A DNA stretch of 64,000 bases from Vermamoeba vermiformis. Its lineage: Eukaryota; Tubulinea; Echinamoebida. A program made the position numbers and the translations under genes. Under the pieces are notes generated by a model that made no database searches, was not told where the DNA came from, and saw only the letters and a list, made by a program, of their open reading frames with translations. Positions 36,401 through 48,414 of the stretch are shown piece by piece (the first letter of the stretch is position 1; each line of letters starts with the position of its first letter). The stretch is from NCBI GenBank assembly GCA_045837725.1, contig JBEWZL010000013.1:186001-250000 (forward strand), given 5' to 3'.

Positions 36401-39400
36401 GCAGCCTGTTCGTCCAACAGCGAAGTCAATTGACCGAATTCTGTCTCGAGAAAGCCGTGAAGACCAATTAGTGTGGAGTTACAGTTTGGCCGGCCTAATG
36501 AAGTACATCTTAGAGCTGTGTTCTGATGCAGCACAACACACGTGGAGCTTGGTAAGCAAATTGCGTTGATATTTTTGTGAGCACAGCCTGACAATCACCC
36601 ACCAGATTTCTTCGAGAATTCATCAAGTTCAACCCGAAGAGAGCGATCGCAATCTCACCGGCGAGGAGCAGGAAGAGCTGTTAGTATGGTGGCGCAACTA
36701 CATTATTGTAGCGTGTGCAACTGTCTCAGCCGCTGATTGTACGTATTAATGTCTCCTTGTGTCATTCGCTAACAATTTTGCTTTAGTGTATTATGAAAGC
36801 AAAAAGAAAGATAGCAACGTAGCCTACAATGCGCGAGAGCTATTTATGAAGATAATTCCGTTCTTAAAGTCTTCATTCGAAACGCACAGAGAAGCGGCTA
36901 TAATGGTAATGTCATTCGAGCGATATCACACGCGCTAATTTTCTATCAGGCGCTACAAAGAGCTAACTATAACGTGTACGACATCTTATTTGACACACTG
37001 CGGCCATACGCTAAAGACTTTGATGACGACAAAAAGCCTCAGAAGAAGAGCAAGACAAAGCGTGATCGATTCCGTTATGAACTGATTCGTAAGGACCATA
37101 ATACCATTGCGATAAGACATTGATTAACTTTCTATTAGTGATCTACAGCAATATTTCTGAGAACATGAGACCTGGAACCCTGTCAATGAGCTCCAGTTTG
37201 AAGCAGCATTACATCTCATTCATCCAAGAGACCTGTCAATACCTATCACCGAACATCAATCCGTTCGGACACTTGCCACCGCGCTATTACTTTTGTATAT
37301 TAGTTAAGCATGTTGCACGCGACCTACAGTGCGGTGGTGAACCAATGGACAATGTACGTTAAAATTACGCGCCTAATTTGAGCTGACGTCGTATTTTAGG
37401 CCCTGCGAAAGGACTTGTTCCATTTGTTTGCCAAGTGGTGTAACATCGATGAAATGTTGCACGATGAAACTACCAAGAAGAAGCTGGTATGTCACAGTAA
37501 CGTAGATTGTTGTGCAGCTTATCTAATGTCAAACAGAGCACGGTTCTTGGTCCCATCAAAGACGTTGAGAAGAAGAAGGCGTATCTCAATTTGTTGAAGG
37601 AGCATGGCATTCAGTTGCAGCTAGTAGCATTCCAAGCAATTGAAGCACTGCTAGCCGGCCCGCACTTCGAAGCTGTTGGCCCCAACTACGAGTTCTTCAG
37701 TTGGGTATCGACGTTCTTACACAGCGAGGATGCAATTGTGCGACGACTGGCACGTTACGCACTCGAATCATTTTTGGACTCGATTGCTTACAAGTCCAAC
37801 ATCTTGGCGATCACTATCTCACAGTGCTACTCACCTGACTGGGACATTTCTTCGGCGTACTTTTTAAGCTTGGTTGAGCTGTACACCGAGGAGAAACTTC
37901 ATTGCAGTGAAGTTGAATTGCTCTTGCTCAGCATCTACAAGATGGGCGATCGCTCTTATTCAGTACGACGACGAGCACAAGACCTGTTGATCACTTTCAA
38001 GTCGCTTGTGAAGCAAAACGAGAAGTGGCAAAAGTTGTGCTTGGCGGTTGAGAGTGGCGTAGATGAGACCAATGAACGAGCTCAATTAAGTTTGTCAACT
38101 CGCCTTGCAAAAGAACACGTTGGACTTGTGTGCATGATCATCGAAGAGATGGTCTTGCGATTGGAAGCAGTTGATGAACGAGGCAAGCGTCAAATGTTGA
38201 CTTGCTTGATCCCGTGGATCGAGAACTTGGATTTGAAGACACTGCCTGGAGAGTTGCTGCAAACCACGATCGAGCACCTGTTGTTGATGACCCTGAAGTA
38301 CAGCATGGATCACGCTGCTCAAATCGAACAGATTTGGTTCACTGTTGCCAAGTCCGAGAGCAACGTAGTGTTGCTGCTAAATAAGCTCTTAGATATCGGT
38401 AACACGAAGGTAAGTGCAGCGGTATTGATAAACAATTTTGCTTACAATTCTCCTCAGCGAAACTTTGACTTCATCGACTTGGCGAGTACGGTGATTATCT
38501 ATCTTGGCCGTATTTGTTCCAAGTTGACTGTGGACACACTTGTGCCCGAGCTTTCCAAACTCTACAGATCAGAGTTCGTGCCTAGTGCACACGTCAAGGG
38601 CTTGAGCAACACATCGAATTCGGGTGACTTCAAGTCTGTACCGTCAAATAGCACACTGACGGATCCATCGTACTACACGTTGAGCTCGTCAGAGATCAAG
38701 CGATCCGAAGCTTTTACAGAAATGTCCACAGCAGAGACACAATTCAACTCGTTCAGATCTGTCAAATCACGCAGCGATGGAACTAAGGAAATGGTAGCAG
38801 AAGAAACGCCTTCCAAGCTGACGATGAGTGCTGAAAATCGCGATCCTAATCCTATGGTTAAAGTGAACTCCAGATCAAAACTGCCACGTCCTTCAGTGCC
38901 GCCCATCCCTGAAAAGCCACCGAAGGTGAAAACACGCCGAGGCAGTATCAGTGACTCATCAGGCCAAGGACGCAAGCGCTCAGCGAAAGACGAGGAATCA
39001 TTCAGCTCAAGTGAAGTGATTGACATTGAAAGTTCCGAGAGTTCGGTGTCAAAGTTCTTGCCAAAGAGCTTCTCCACTCCTCTCACTATTCCAGAGATTC
39101 ACTTCGAAGAACCTAAGCTGAAGCCACTCTCCATGTTCATTCCTACCATCAATGACGCTGACGTGCATCGTTGGGGTCTGTCGCGTGGTCATCTGGCTCT
39201 AGTCTTCCTTGCGCAGCTGACCTACGAAGTGGTCGACGAGTGCAAGAAACACTTGCCTATCATCTTCCAACTGGCATTTTTGGGCATGGACTATCCTCAG
39301 CCAGTGGTCTACGAGAACTGTCGTATTATCTTGCTCAACCTCGTACAAAATCTGATTGTCACTCCCATGGAAAGCAATGCACAGCCCAAGACACAAGAAC

Positions 39401-42400
39401 AAAAGAACGTGTACGAAGAGGCAGTGTACTTGGTGCAATTCCTGCGCGCTAAAGCGGGCAAGCAATTGTGGACCAACGAGGAGATCACCTTGAAGAAGAC
39501 AGAGATTCGCAGCACACAAGAGTTGACGGACCTCGTGCAAGCGATGTGCACTATCTTTGGAACTGACAAGGAGACTGTCGAGAACTGGGCCAGCCAAGCT
39601 CTCGGCTGGGCTCTTGGCGGTCTATCAATGCACATTCGCGGTCGCTCGTATCAAATCTATCGTGCCCTTAGCCCGAGCTTGAATCGTGAGGCGATGAACG
39701 AGCTGCTCGAGTCACTCTTGACATCTATCAGTGAAGTCAAGCGCAGTGAGAATCGTGCCTTGGCATTGGAAATCTTGTACACATTGCAGAGCATTGTCAA
39801 GAGCATGGACGCACAGAAGTTGATTCTGTTCCCGCAGATCTTTTGGTCCATGGCTGCTCTCCTGCACATGGACTACGAGCAGCATTACTTCAGTAAGTGC
39901 TGATAGATTCTATCGATCACGTTTAACAATGTTTTAGATGCTTTGAAGCTGCTGGGACAACTGTTTGACAAACTCAATTTCAACGACAAGTACATCCAAA
40001 ACGTGTTCTCGGCGAGCATTCCTAAGGATTGGTATGGACGACAAAGTAGATTTGTGCGGTATTAACACGTTACCTTGCAGGGATCCACCATTCAAAGGAT
40101 TGCAACCGTTGATTTTGAAGGGTCTCTTCTCCCCAATAAGCGAAGAGAAAGCGATCGAAGTGTTGTCAAAACTCACTTTGCTGCCATGTGATGCGATTAT
40201 TCACTCAGATCCTGGACGTGCCATTGTCAACTTGGTAAGCGGATTGCTACCATGCTACAAGCATTACTAACTAGCACAGATTGCTTTGTTGCCGTGGATC
40301 ATCACCATGTCCAGCAAGGGTCACTTGAGCGAATGTTCCAAAGCACTCACCAACCTAACTCAGTTGTGCACTACAAAGGGTTGGACAGAGCTCGGTGATG
40401 CATTCAAAGCATTGAGCAAATCCAAGTCTTCAGAGGGCTTCGATCAGTTCATGAATGACTTGCGCAAAGCACTCCCAAAGGTGATCTATCCCGACTACTG
40501 CTACTTCACTTTCACGTTCTTGTTTGCCATGCTCGATGAAGGTGTCGAGAAGTACCACAAAGCAGTGCTCTTGTTGCTTCAACTGTTGCTGCAAGACAAG
40601 TCCATTGTCGTGCAGTTGTCAACTCTGCCTCCTTCAGTCGTGATGGAATCCACCAGCAATCAACAAGGCTCGTCCAGTCCTCCAGGCACGCCACTCGCCC
40701 CTATTGTGCATTGGGTCGTGCAGTTGTGCAAGCAGCTACAAGGACCACACTGGGAATTGGCTCTGCCCATTCTGTCCAAGTACATGGCCACAGAGTCCAC
40801 TAACGTTGAAATCGCGTCCAACTTGCGCTCCTCCCGAGCACTCAGTGGCATGCCCAAGCTACCGATGGATCTCAATCAGTTCTTGAACAAGCCAGGCAAA
40901 GGTGTCTCGCACACTGCCATTAACTTGGACAAAGTTTTGTCCACTGAGTCACGCAAGAGAGCTCAGCTCGATCAGAGCACGTTGAGTTTGGTCAGCTCGT
41001 CTGAAGGCGATTCTGACTCGGAAGAGTCTTTGGACAGCGATTCATCTGTGGACGAGGATCAGTTGGGGTATGTCTGCTTGTGAATACGATTTTCGTACAT
41101 CAATTAACCTTTGCATTAGATTCTTGTTGAACGACAAAGAAGCTGAGCCTGAGGACATTGACAACTTCACCAATACTAACTTTGGACGGTTCCCGACTTT
41201 CAGAGGATTTGATGGTACGCTCGCCAAATCGAGTTAAAGCTAGCTCGTTACTAACACTTTATAGATCTTTTGGCCAAGTTAGAGTCGATTCCTCAAGACG
41301 CCAAAGATAGAGAACGTGAAGGCAAGGAGAAGGACAAGGAGAGCAAGGACAAAGACAAAGAAAAGGACAAAGATAAAGACAAGGATAGGGATCGAGAGGG
41401 CAAGGACAAGGCTGAAAGAGACAAGGCTGCTGTGCCAGTGTCACCGCGCAAACAAGTCGGCTCTTCATCAAGCAGAACACCGTCCAGTCCTCAAAAACAA
41501 TATCCGCGCAGCACATCGTCCAAGTATCCAACGAACGGCAGTGACTTCAGTGACAGCGGCAGTCAGTCTGGTGGCTCGTCGCCTTCAGGTACTCTGCGCC
41601 GCAAGTTCGCTATTTCGTTCGACAACAAACTCTTGAAGACCACCAAGTACGTATAGTCATATTAGTGTGTAAATAAGGTTCTAATTGATACACAGGAAAT
41701 GGCGTCGCTTGGCAGCACAAAAGACCTTCCCGCACACTGCAGAGCTGTTCGCTATCTTCCCAGTGGTGAATCAGCTGATGGATCTGCTGCAGGTCGATTA
41801 CAAGTCAGCCTATCAGAATGTGTTCAAGACCTTCAAGACTGACATCAAGTCGCAAATCTACTCGCCCACATTGAAGGGCGACAGTCCGCTCTACAACTCA
41901 CTGTTGAAACAAATCCCTGAAATGATGTTCAGTCTCGTGACCACTAAATACAATCAACGCTTGAGAGTAAGTGACACTTGTGACACGTGTCATTCGCGAG
42001 TACTAATGACTTAACAGACTGACTCATCGTTCCAACAAACATTCCTGGAGCAGCGTGCCAAGCTCATTCAAGATTTCTCGCAGCAGCAAATGACGTACAC
42101 CGAGGGCCGTGTCAAGGTCGAAGAAGTCAAAGCACAAGTGCACGAGACGGCGCTGAGTGAGGAGGAACAAATCAAGCTGGAGAAACAACTCGCCCTCGCA
42201 CTGTGCAACTTGCACTCACAGCTGTTGCAGTGCACCAAGGTCTATCTCTCGCTGCAGCAGTTAGTGCAGGACATTCTCAAGCAAGAAACGGTGAGTAGTG
42301 ATACGAGGACTCAATTGATTGATACAGTGATATTAACGAACTCGGCTACAGGCTGAAGACCAAGAAGTCAAGACAAAGATCATCACTGAAGAGATCCGAA

Positions 42401-42516
42401 AGAACCGCGAGGTTGTGGACAAGATCTTGGGCAATAATTCACCGCCCGCAATTGAAGTGACTAAGACTGCTACTTCGAAGAGCGATGCTAAATCTACTAG
42501 CAAGAGCAACAAATAG
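33472..42516 (+). CDS. FRY: Furry / Mor2 / Tao3 cell-morphogenesis protein
   Basis: Twenty-four exons give about 2599 residues. The largest is 37537-39892. Others include 34210-34548, 35721-36349, 40280-41067, 41265-41646 and the last at 42352-42516. HEAT/ARM-like helices fill most of the protein. Furry landmarks include the segment around IPSKIPLPRLINIFSRYLIH with EKATGTLSRLMKERPDFR, and later RWGLSRGHLALVFLAQLTYEV with LPIIFQLAFLGMDYPQP. Furry proteins scaffold NDR/LATS kinases with MOB in polarised growth and mitosis. A 48-nt GTAAGT...CTCCTCAG stretch (38410-38457) inside the large exon is in frame and may be an intron, which would shorten the product by 16 residues. A C-terminal KD/KE-rich stretch is encoded at 41308-41424. 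Confidence 0.92.
41308..41424 (+). repeat. Lys-Asp/Lys-Glu coding repeat in Furry
   Basis: Tandem imperfect repeats of AAG/AAA GAC/GAA codons encode KDKEKDKDKDKDR-type sequence of about 39 residues, a charged flexible linker between helical parts of the Furry protein. Confidence 0.85.
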
Positions 42517-42660
42517 GCTGTATAATTATGGCCTCGTTCATTTATTTAATTGTACTATCCTGTAAATAAACTCGACAAATGATCATTTCATTCGACTGTT
42601 CAGCCAGTGATTAAAAACAACAAGCGACAACAAAACCAACTGATCAAAAAAAAAATCGAT

Positions 42661-43253
42661 ATGAATTATCCACACTATTACCCATTATTACCTCCACCGC
42701 CACCCGTGTTACAACGCGCGGATCTGGAAAGAATGAATAAATCCTCAAAAAAATCGAATAATTCTCAACAGCCACACCTTAGTCCATTCTATTATATGGA
42801 CCCTCAATACCAATATTTCAATCAATACCAAAATTACTACACTCAGAATTATTCAAACTATTATTATCCTCCATACCCAGCACAGCCTCAACAACAGTAC
42901 TACGCTCATAACAATACTGATGATTATGAAGAAGTAGAAGAGGAGGTTGAAGAGGATGAAGATGAAGGCACATGGGTGTTGACAGATGAGGCTATTGCTT
43001 TGTTCGCAGCAGGTGAAGAGCGCAGAAGACAACGTGAGTAATGAGCGCTATTTAAACACTACAGCATTAATATTAACGCGCACTTTGACTAGGGAAGAAG
43101 CAGCAAGAAGAAGACGAGAAAAAGCTGCGCGCAGAAGAAATATTTGCCGAACTTGAGGCACGCAATCAAGGGCGCGAATTCATTAACAAGAATAACAATA
43201 GTGGTAGCAATGATAATAGTGCTCATAATGAGGAGGAGAAGGCAACCAAGTGA
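42661..43253 (+). CDS. Tyr/Pro/Gln-rich protein with acidic coiled-coil end, unrecognised
   Basis: Two exons (42661-43033 and 43093-43253), 177 residues. The N-terminal half is low complexity, rich in Tyr, Pro, Gln and Asn, like prion-like or RNA-binding disordered regions. A very acidic stretch (EEVEEEVEEDEDEGTW) follows, then a charged helix with EERRRQR and KKQQEEDEKKLRAEEIFAEL. No folded domain was recognised. The donor GTGAGT and acceptor GACTAG keep the helix in frame. It may be a small scaffold or RNP protein, but function is unknown. Confidence 0.7.
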
Positions 43254-43514
43254 TGAAACGACGTATTTTTCGGGAACACCCTTGTCTAACACGATTGATA
43301 CGAATGTCATTGTGCAAAGAGTGATATTGTGCTCAGCATCAGAGAGCACTTGATTATTACCAGCTTCAGTATCACAATCAGTTTGAGTACTATTGAAGGA
43401 CACATTCAACGGGTACAATAAACAATGCCTGTTTTAATGCTAGTATAATGGTTTATCAGACACTCGTAGATATTTACAATTCAGTGAATGAGATCACGTG
43501 ATTCAGCCTTAGTC

Positions 43515-44742
43515 TCACTGCTCGCTGTGCTTGCTCGGCAATTGCATCACTTTTTCAGTGTGCCACTCGATGTTGTGCACGTTGTGGATTGTTTCCCACT
43601 CCTTCTTGATCACCTCTGCCATTTCCTAATATAGACATCAGTGTTATGGCATAGTCATTGGCTGCAATTGGACGTACCTCCGCTGAGCGGAACTCGGACC
43701 AGTTGACGCGAATGACAGGAATCACGCGCGAGATGTCCTTCAAGAACTCTTCGTAGGCATCGTACAAGTTCTTCAAGTACTGCAGTTCAATGCCTGCCTC
43801 GCACTCGCGATTTCTGTGAATGAATGACACGTGTCAACAAAAGTGTCAACACGAACACCTGCTACTGACCTCATTTTAATGCGACGCATGCTCTCTTCAG
43901 GCTTGACATCGAGGTGAATGATCTGTTCGCAGTGGTGAGTATTTGATTGCCTAATTTGGGCAGCCAATTACCAAATTCGGCTTGCGCATGAAGTTGGCCA
44001 TGTTGTTGAAGAGTTCCATGTAGGTCTGATAGTCACGGTCGTCCATCATTCCGGAATTTCGCAACATCTGCGCGTGGTGTTAATTACCAAATAAGGTAAC
44101 GTTAATTATGGACCATCACTCACCTTCGCGAAAATTGAGTCCTCGTAGATTGTGCTAGAATGAGCACGTGTGTTAGGCTCGATATGGAGTCATATTGATA
44201 TCATTCGTACCGATCTTGCACGCCACCCTTGCCTTGCCAGATGATCTGCTGGTGTTGACGGAATCGTTTGTTCAGCAAAAAGATCTGAAATATGTCGGTT
44301 AGTGGGTGGCATGAATAAGCTGCAATTGTCTTACTTGAAGAGGAAATGCATATTTTTTCATGTCTTTGTAGAAATCAGCCAAGTACGTGTTGTCAATAAC
44401 GCCTTCGAAGTGCGATCCGAGTTAAGGGACGAATAAATATTGCCTTGTATTATTAAATTGCAATAAAAAATAACAGTTGAAAGGATATGTATACAGGAAG
44501 ACCTAAAATAATAAAGATTTAGCACAAAATTAATGAAGTTTAATTTCAATCGAATAAACTCACCCATGATGTTCGCTAATGAAGTAGCCAAAGTCGTTTT
44601 TCCAGCGCCGATGAGGCCACTAATACCTAAGGGCAATATGATTAAATACTCGGGCAGTGGGGTCAGATTCAACCGTTGGATCCGCAACTGCTTCGTTCAA
44701 CTTTAATGGCTCGGTGAACTTACCAATAAAAATATTTTCCAT
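43515..44742 (-). CDS. deoxynucleoside kinase (dNK/dGK/dCK family)
   Basis: Exons: 44724-44742, 44564-44626, 44335-44402, 44211-44284, 44124-44154, 43972-44067, 43870-43922, 43678-43813 and 43515-43625, at least 210 residues. The P-loop GLIGAGKTTLA is clear. VIDNTYLADFYKDMKKYAFPLQ, the QDRTIYEDSIFAK segment (family ERS/DR motif) and the lid-like KPEESMRRIKMRNRECE match the family. The expected E-P residues between the P-loop exon and VIDN are not found. A small exon may be missed in 44403-44563, or the junction is wrong. The enzyme phosphorylates deoxynucleosides for the salvage pathway. TGTAAAT lies after the stop on the minus strand. Confidence 0.85.
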
Positions 44743-45023
44743 ATTGAATTAATTTGTGGTTGCTAACACGCGTAGTAATCTTCGAATGTGACCGTTGCAA
44801 GTTTGAATTTTGAGCGGGACTTGCCTAATTGGGAAATGTACTATAGACCTACAACACTAGTGCCGAGTTGATTATGAACATATATAGTTTATTACTAAAT
44901 TCACAAAATTGATGCAAGAGTGTCCTAATCACTACCCGACCCACGCAACCAGATCTTTAATGATCTGCTAGTCAAATTCAGTACGCGATGAGAGCCCTCT
45001 CGCACCTAACATGAGCTGGTGCA

Positions 45024-46033
45024 TTAGTGCACCTTGGAAAGCTTCTGCAGCACTTCACGCATGCGCGAGGTGTCACGCTTGGCGACAGGTCGTTCGTTGG
45101 AGGCAGTGGGGTTAGCAGCGTTCTTGTTGTTCTGTGCCGTGAGCTTGGCGTTGTGTTCAACAATTGTCAGCACGCGCGACCAATCAGCGCCTGTCTCGTC
45201 ACCTTCGCTCTTGTGGCTAGCTTGCAGCGTGGCTTCGTGCTCCCTGACAGACATTTTGAGAACTCACTCGGAGCAGTAAATAGCAGCGTATTCAAATAGT
45301 GTTGGTTAAATGCATAAAATGAAATGATAATATTTTAAATCGGGTATTATTGGATAAATGTGCCGTTGATTGCTGAAAAGATATTTCGACGATAAATTGA
45401 TGGAACAATTAACGTACTTGTTCTTGGCCTTATTAGCCTTGATATGCTTCTCACGGTCCTCGTTAATTTTTTTGAGCTCTTCTTTAGCGGCATCTCGTAC
45501 GCGAGCTTGTCTTTCCTCAGATTTCGAAGCCTTCTCTTTCAATTCTCTTTCGTGATCCTCTTTCCATTGACTAAAAATATACTTGTTATTATTATTGCGT
45601 ATTATATTGGATTTGACGTTAATTTTCTTTTTAATTTTCGAAATTGTTTGAAAAATATTTTCATACAGGAAAGAAGGAGCCTCGTAATCGTCTTTCTTAG
45701 GGAATCCCCAAGGATTAATAGCGGAGGACTTAGAAGTATCGTTAGTTGCAAAAGGTGATGAAGGAATTGAGCCTTGGTTAGATCCAGGAGTCGGATTGGT
45801 ATTAACTGCAGATGAGGGCAAAGAACTGGGCTGAATAGTCGTCAAAGGCGACATAAATTCATTGCCAGGTGTTTGAACACCGACCACTGGGCTCGCAAAT
45901 GAGATATCATCGTGAGTTTGGATCGGGAGAGATGGCTTGATCAGCGGCAGGAGTTCCAAAGATACTTGCTGCAATAACATTATGAGTCAATTGTCGAGAG
46001 TACAGTCACCAGTAACGTACCGTCAAAAGACAT
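45024..46033 (-). CDS. CLC: clathrin light chain
   Basis: Exons: 46021-46033, 45667-45968, 45418-45570 and 45024-45243, about 228 residues. The start MSFDASIFGTPAADQAI resembles the acidic/Phe-Gly N-terminus of the family. PWGFPKKDDYEAPSFL and QWKEDHERELKEKASKSEERQARVRDAAKEEL correspond to the heavy-chain-binding helix, and the C-terminus has WSRVLTIVEHN. In exon 2 the N-terminal frame and the following DDISFASP frame differ by one base (net +1), somewhere between about 45900 and 45960. Clathrin light chains regulate coat assembly in endocytosis. Confidence 0.85.
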
Positions 46034-46204
46034 GGTGGTGTGTTGATTTTGAATGGCGGTGAAAATAATTGAACAAAACTCGCTTACGTCGCGGCTTTTA
46101 TTTTTATCGAGCAACGTAGTGCGGTGACATTATTCATAATTTTGTAATTACACGCAGCAACACTACGTATTAATATAGAACACTCGGCTCGCACAATATA
46201 CACA
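46034..46204. promoter_or_regulatory. divergent promoter region (clathrin light chain / SEC13)
   Basis: A 171-bp gap between the start codons of two vesicle-coat genes. No clear motif was seen. Co-regulation is possible but unproven. Confidence 0.4.
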
Positions 46205-47507
46205 ATGGTAATTATAATATTGCTATCTTTGAGCTAACTTGATTTTGTGGCGTAATAACGAGCTAATAATTTATTATTATTTAACTATAGTCCACGAGCG
46301 TTGCTACATTTGACACACAACATGATGATATGATCGTAAGTCAAATTGAAATTTTTCCATCATTTTTAGATCTTTATTTTTTTTTTCAATACGCAACGAA
46401 GCGCAATAATGTTGCGAAGTAATTTTATGAATCAATGAAATACCAAATAATAAAATAATATTGAATTTAATTCGTGATATTTACCCTTTCAAAAAGCATG
46501 ATGCACAGATGGACTATTATGGAAAACGACTGGCGACTTGCTCATCAGACAAAACAATCAAAATATTCGATGTCACCAGCGGCACACCTACACAAACAGC
46601 TGAATTGGTCGGGTAAGGCGGATCTGTTCTGCAACCAGCACGTGCATGGAGACTAACGCAGCTTGCACCAGTCACGAAGGACCAGTCTGGCAAGTAGCGT
46701 GGGCTCATCCCAAGTTCGGCTCTGTCATTGCCTCGTGCTCGTACGACCGCAAGGTGATCATCTGGCGCGAGAACGACGGCACCAACTCGTGGGTGCGCGT
46801 GTACGAACACAAAGTGCACGAGCTGTCAGTCAACTCACTCGTCTGGGCACCGTGGGAGTACGGACTCATGCTCGCGTGCGGCTCCTCTGACGGCACTATT
46901 TCAGTGCTCAGTCACCGCACTGAGTCCCCGAATGAGTGGCGTGTCGAGCGATTTGAAGCACACACACCGGGCGTGTTGGCAGTCAGCTGGGCACCCTCTA
47001 CTAGCCCTGCAGCTCTCGTGCAGAGCGGTGGCTCACCTAATGTCGCTCCTCCTCGTCTCGTGTCTGGTGGCTGCGACGCCCTCGTGAAGATTTGGAAGCC
47101 AAAGACTGCAGACCCCAGTCAAGGCTCTAGCTGGGAATGCGATGCAGTGCTGAAAGAACACAACGACTGGGTGCGCGATGTGGCCTGGGCTCCGAGCATT
47201 GGTCTGCCCACCACGAGCATTGCTTCAGCCTCACAGGTATGTACTGTCCATCTGTCACTGTGCAATCTATCTCACTCGCGAATAGGACGGCACAGTGGTG
47301 ATTTGGAGCAATCAAGATCACCTCACATCGACGAATTGGACTAAAAAGGTCCTGGATAAATTCCCAGAGACTGTCTGGCGTGTCAGTTGGAGTGTCACGG
47401 GCAACATTTTGGCAGTCAGCAGTGGCGACAACAAAGTTACATTGTGGAAAGAATCGCTGGGCGAGTACAAGTGTATCAATGTGATTGAAGACAATCAACA
47501 GAAATAA
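46205..47507 (+). CDS. SEC13: SEC13, COPII and nuclear-pore WD40 protein
   Basis: Five exons (46205-46207, 46291-46335, 46497-46612, 46672-47236, 47286-47507), 316 residues, the usual length. Exon 1 is only the start codon. Six WD repeats are visible, for example [38 protein letters not shown] with KVIIWRE, and [20 protein letters not shown]. It forms the outer COPII cage with SEC31 and the Y-complex of the nuclear pore. Confidence 0.95.
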
Positions 47508-47740
47508 CCCTGAACAACTTTTTGAACCAGATCTAGCTCTTAGAACAAACTCGAAATAATTTCAACCAACTCGTAGTGGTCTTGATCTGTGCACTGCAGA
47601 TCACGAGTGCTACACCAAATTGTGATTTATTATATAAATATTACCCTTTCAATCCATTTGAATGCTTTGAAGTCAAAATCATTCGGATCCAAATTTATCT
47701 ATTTACACATAGTACAAAAAGTATTAACAACGATGCGATG

Positions 47741-48272
47741 TTATGTAAACATCCACTTGGTAGCATAGAATACTAATGCTACAGTGCCTAGTACGCAGCT
47801 CAATATGGCAGGAATGCGCGCGAGTGGATTGGAGGATTTCAAGTAGAATGGACCAAACACCCACATTACATTGAAAAATAGGCCAGTTAAAAATCTGCGC
47901 AAATTTTTGTCAGCCAAAATTATTGCCTGAAAAGTCTAAGAGTAGCTCTTACATTAAAAAAGATAAGTAAGGATCGACGAAACCTTCTGGAGCATTCGGA
48001 ACGGTGCTAAATCCTCCATTGCCAATATTCTTAATTAGGTCTTGCCTGGTAAGTAATCCATTTAATTAAATAATCACGTGGAAATTTAAAATAATTTTAA
48101 TCGTTACATCTGGTTTGGCTTATTCAGGTCTATGTACGCAGCTCGCACTTTAAATTCAGGAATATCAGTTACAATATTACTGCGATTTTTCTAACGATGA
48201 ATCGCGTTAGTAGGAGCGAAAAAGGACTGAGATGCAGCGACAAATTACCGCAACACTGGGATCGGCCTCCAT
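47741..48272 (-). CDS. small two-TM membrane protein, unrecognised
   Basis: Four exons (48249-48272, 48108-48190, 47953-48045, 47741-47894), 117 residues. The N-terminus MEADPSVAKNRSN is polar. TM1 is about residues 67-87 (FLIFLTGLFFNVMWVFGPFYL) and TM2 about 94-114 (ARIPAILSCVLGTVALVFYAT). A short conserved-looking loop (KSSNPLARIP) links them. No family was recognised. It is likely an ER or other endomembrane protein. All exon phases agree, so the model is good even though the function is unknown. Confidence 0.72.
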
Positions 48273-48414
48273 TATTTTAGCAAAGGACAGCAAAGAGTGC
48301 ACAATCTATCGAACAGATATTCCTTGTGTAATTCTTGATCGTCGGTTTCAGAGAAGATCATTAGAAATCGCGTGGAATTAATTCAGAGATCTTGGTCAAA
48401 CTTCGGCAAATTCG
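48273..48414. promoter_or_regulatory. divergent promoter region (two-TM protein / PP2A B'')
   Basis: A 142-bp gap between start codons with no obvious element. Confidence 0.35.
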
